Positions 62,063 to 64,000 of a stretch of 64,000 nucleotides of DNA are shown piece after piece; the first letter of the stretch is position 1, and each line of letters opens with the position of its first letter. This stretch comes from Pseudorhodobacter turbinis (GTDB lineage: Bacteria > Pseudomonadota > Alphaproteobacteria > Rhodobacterales > Rhodobacteraceae). Under the pieces are notes generated by a model that worked only from the letters and a program-made list of their open reading frames with translations, was not told the origin of the DNA and made no database searches. Both the position numbers and the translations under genes were made by a program. The stretch lies in NCBI RefSeq assembly GCF_005234135.1, contig NZ_CP039964.1, positions 620,001 through 684,000 of the forward strand. The letters are read 5' to 3'.

Positions 62063-63820
62063 GTGCGACACTACTTTCCAATCCTTGACTGGTCCAAAGC
62101 CTATTCGCGCGAAACGCTGACCAGTGACCTTGTCGCCGCATTAATTGTCACGATTATGCTGATTCCACAGTCGCTGGCCTATGCCTTGCTCGCAGGCTTG
62201 CCGCCCGAGGTCGGGCTCTATGCTTCGATCTTACCACTCGTGGTTTACGCAGTCTTTGGCACATCCCGGACTTTGGCGGTTGGGCCAGTGGCTGTTGCCT
62301 CGCTGATGACGGCTGCCGCTGTGGGGAAATTGGCGGCTCAAGGTACACCGGAATATTATGGCGCGGCGATCGCACTGGCATTTTTGTCGGGACTGATGTT
62401 GCTGGCGATGGGTTTGCTTCGGCTTGGGTTTGTCGCGAACTTCCTGAGCCATCCGGTTATCTCGGGCTTTGTCACAGCATCCGGCATTATTATTGCCGCC
62501 GGACAAATCCCACATCTTCTGGGCATTCGCGCCAAGGGCGAAACCTTACCCGATCTTCTCCATGAGATTTGGATTAACCTAAACGATATCAATATATTCA
62601 CGCTTGTTCTTGGTGCATCAACTGTCTGCTTTTTATTTTGGTCACGCACGAATCTGAAAGATTTTTTGTTGTCACGCAAAGTGCGGCCCGGGCTTGCCAC
62701 CGTGCTGACCCGAGCGGCCCCCGTGGCTGCGGTGGTCATAACCACGCTTGCAACTGCGATTTTCGGCTTGAAGGCGCGCGGTGTCGCGATTGTCGGAACC
62801 GTGCCTCAGGGCTTGCCCACGCCCAGCCTGCCCCCGCTGGACCTTCAGCTTTGGTCCCAGATTGCCGTGCCGGCGCTGCTGATCGCGATTGTCGGCTATG
62901 TAGAGACGATCTCTGTTGCGCAAACTCTTGCCGCAAAACGGCGCCAACGCATTGATCCCGACCAAGAGCTTGTGGCCTTGGGGGCCTGCAACATCGGGTC
63001 GGCCTTTGCTGGCGGCTTCCCGGTGACGGGCGGGTTTTCACGGTCGGTTGTGAACTTTGACGCGGGCGCGCAAACGCCTGCGGCGGGCGCCTATACGGCC
63101 GTGGGGATGGCACTGGCTACGGTATTCCTAACGCCCTTGCTGTTCTTCCTGCCAAAGGCGACGCTGGCAGCGACGATCATTTTGGCGGTGCTGACCTTGG
63201 TGGATCTGGGTGCCATTCGCCGCACTTTCGCCTATAGCCGCGCCGATGGGGCCGCAATGGCGGCGACCATTCTTGTAACCTTGGCAATGGGGGTTGAAAC
63301 CGGCATTCTCGCGGGGGTGGCGCTCTCGTTGTTCTTGCACCTGTACCGCACATCGCGGCCACATGTCGCCGTCGTCGGTCAAGTGCCCGGAACCGAACAT
63401 TTCCGCAATGTTGAGCGTCACAATGTAATTACCGCACCAGATGTCTTGACCGTGCGGGTCGATGAAAGCCTCTATTTCCCCAATGCCCGCTTTCTGGAAG
63501 ATTACATCCAAGATCAGATCGCCGAGAACAAGGCTGTGCGCCATTTGGTTCTGATGTTTCCGGCGGTCAATGACGTTGATAGCTCTGCGTTGGAAAGCCT
63601 TGAGGCCATTTTGCACATGTTGGAGGCCTCGGGCGTCACGCTTCATTTGTCAGAGGTGAAAGGCCCCGTGATGGACCGCCTCCGCCGGAGCCATTTTCTG
63701 GATGCGCTGACGGGGCAAGTGTTCCTGACTCAATATGATGCGATGCTGCATCTGGCCCCTGCCCTAACCGCCAAGACCCTTGCCGCCAGTCGGCGCGAGA
63801 CCAGCCGCAACGGCGCGTGA
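62063..63820 (+). CDS. SulP-family anion permease with STAS domain
   Basis: SulP proteins carry sulfate, bicarbonate or other anions across the inner membrane. From a GTG start preceded by AAAGGG the product has 585 residues; an ORF extends 20 codons upstream. The membrane part opens with PILDWSKAYSRETLTSDLVA, then LIPQSLAYALLAGLPPEVGL and FVTASGIIIAAGQ, and includes GGFPVTGGFSRSVVNFDAGA. The cytoplasmic STAS domain holds VRVDESLYFPNARFLED and VNDVDSSALESLEAI. The substrate cannot be assigned. It is a single gene ending at a bidirectional terminator before tsf. Confidence 0.92.
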   Translation: MRHYFPILDWSKAYSRETLTSDLVAALIVTIMLIPQSLAYALLAGLPPEVGLYASILPLVVYAVFGTSRTLAVGPVAVASLMTAAAVGKLAAQGTPEYYGAAIALAFLSGLMLLAMGLLRLGFVANFLSHPVISGFVTASGIIIAAGQIPHLLGIRAKGETLPDLLHEIWINLNDINIFTLVLGASTVCFLFWSRTNLKDFLLSRKVRPGLATVLTRAAPVAAVVITTLATAIFGLKARGVAIVGTVPQGLPTPSLPPLDLQLWSQIAVPALLIAIVGYVETISVAQTLAAKRRQRIDPDQELVALGACNIGSAFAGGFPVTGGFSRSVVNFDAGAQTPAAGAYTAVGMALATVFLTPLLFFLPKATLAATIILAVLTLVDLGAIRRTFAYSRADGAAMAATILVTLAMGVETGILAGVALSLFLHLYRTSRPHVAVVGQVPGTEHFRNVERHNVITAPDVLTVRVDESLYFPNARFLEDYIQDQIAENKAVRHLVLMFPAVNDVDSSALESLEAILHMLEASGVTLHLSEVKGPVMDRLRRSHFLDALTGQVFLTQYDAMLHLAPALTAKTLAASRRETSRNGA

Positions 63821-63822
63821 CA

Positions 63823-63860
63823 TAAAAAAAGGCGGCCTGGAACAAACCAGACCGCCTTTC
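63823..63860. terminator. Bidirectional terminator between sulP and tsf
   Basis: AAAGGCGGCCTGG pairs with CCAGACCGCCTTT apart from a one-base offset, flanked by an A-run on the left (T-run for the minus strand) and TTTCC on the right. It lies between convergent stops. Confidence 0.8.
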
Positions 63861-63877
63861 CAATCAGTCAAAAGATC

Positions 63878-64000
63878 TTAGCCAGCCAAGGTTTTGGCAA
63901 CTTCAGCTGCGAAATCTTCTTCTTTCTTTTCAATGCCTTCGCCTACGGCGACACGCTTGAATGCAGTGACTTCAACGCCAGCATCTTTGGCAGCTTGGCC
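63878..64000 (-). CDS. tsf: Elongation factor Ts, C-terminal end
   Basis: The visible 40 residues ([20 protein letters not shown] then EVAKTLAG and a stop) are the conserved C-terminus of EF-Ts, the nucleotide-exchange factor for EF-Tu. The rest lies beyond the window. rpsB would be expected upstream on the same strand. Confidence 0.93.
   Translation of the reverse strand, partial: GQAAKDAGVEVTAFKRVAVGEGIEKKEEDFAAEVAKTLAG

Overview
The window is chromosomal DNA of an alphaproteobacterium, most likely a marine member of the Rhodobacterales (Roseobacteraceae). The evidence is the gene content (class II DAHP synthase, PAS_5 protein, GlxA-type AraC regulator, hfq-hflX, DctBD with a TRAP transporter, corrinoid-activation ASKHA protein), dense ATGA-coupled operons, GC-rich core genes and roseobacter-like IS families. 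Genus and species cannot be read from the sequence.

Layout. 1-25,477 is core: hfq/hflX; a dctQMP TRAP transporter; an ArsR-type (SqrR/BigR-like) regulator; purQ; the dctB-dctD two-component pair; a livJ + livGFHM branched-chain amino-acid ABC transporter; a GlxA-type regulator; class II DAHP synthase; a PAS protein; yicC-gmk-gamma carbonic anhydrase; and a nonulosonic-acid module (NeuB-like synthase, NeuC-like epimerase, two tandem GT30 Kdo-transferase-like enzymes, a convergent CMP-sugar synthetase). tRNA-Val(TAC) follows at 25,643. 25,830-32,950 is a small integrated element bounded by a 16-bp direct repeat of the tRNA-Gly(CCC) 3' end. It holds a broken integrase, an IS3 remnant, an FRG-domain protein, a membrane protein, a serine recombinase, and a DUF2971-DUF5677 gene pair, which looks like defence-type cargo. 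33,106-42,261 is core again: ASKHA/ferredoxin protein, CorC-like protein, xerD, a secreted protein with a tiny membrane partner, aroK-aroB and an M19 dipeptidase.

42,262-61,920 is a decaying accessory region. An IS256 element with an 8-bp target duplication sits inside an IS5 remnant. Next comes a cluster of secreted YHYH proteins with a Met/His-rich protein, a MarR regulator with a strong operator dyad, and a PEBP protein cut off by an IS66 remnant. Then come a GST fragment, an HD protein, a LysR remnant, and a stress-type operon (ABM monooxygenase, 56-aa protein, zinc-type dehydrogenase, VOC protein) divergent from a LysR gene. The region ends with an Lrp gene cut by an IS3 element, a large tyrosine recombinase next to tRNA-Gln(TTG), a YhiN-type flavoprotein and an IS30 copy with frameshifts. 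62,063-64,000 is core: a SulP permease and the end of tsf.

How the parts fit: DctBD probably senses C4-dicarboxylates, and the transporter it would normally control lies 1.4 kb away across arsR and purQ. Its DctD lacks the GAFTGA loop needed to contact sigma-54. The most promising undescribed systems are the YHYH/metal-type secreted cluster, the DUF2971-DUF5677 pair with the FRG and membrane genes in the tRNA-Gly element, and the pairing of GT30 enzymes with a nonulosonate pathway. A further oddity is that the transposase genes of two nested, unrelated IS elements each carry a short hairpin-bearing insertion that shifts the frame by +1.
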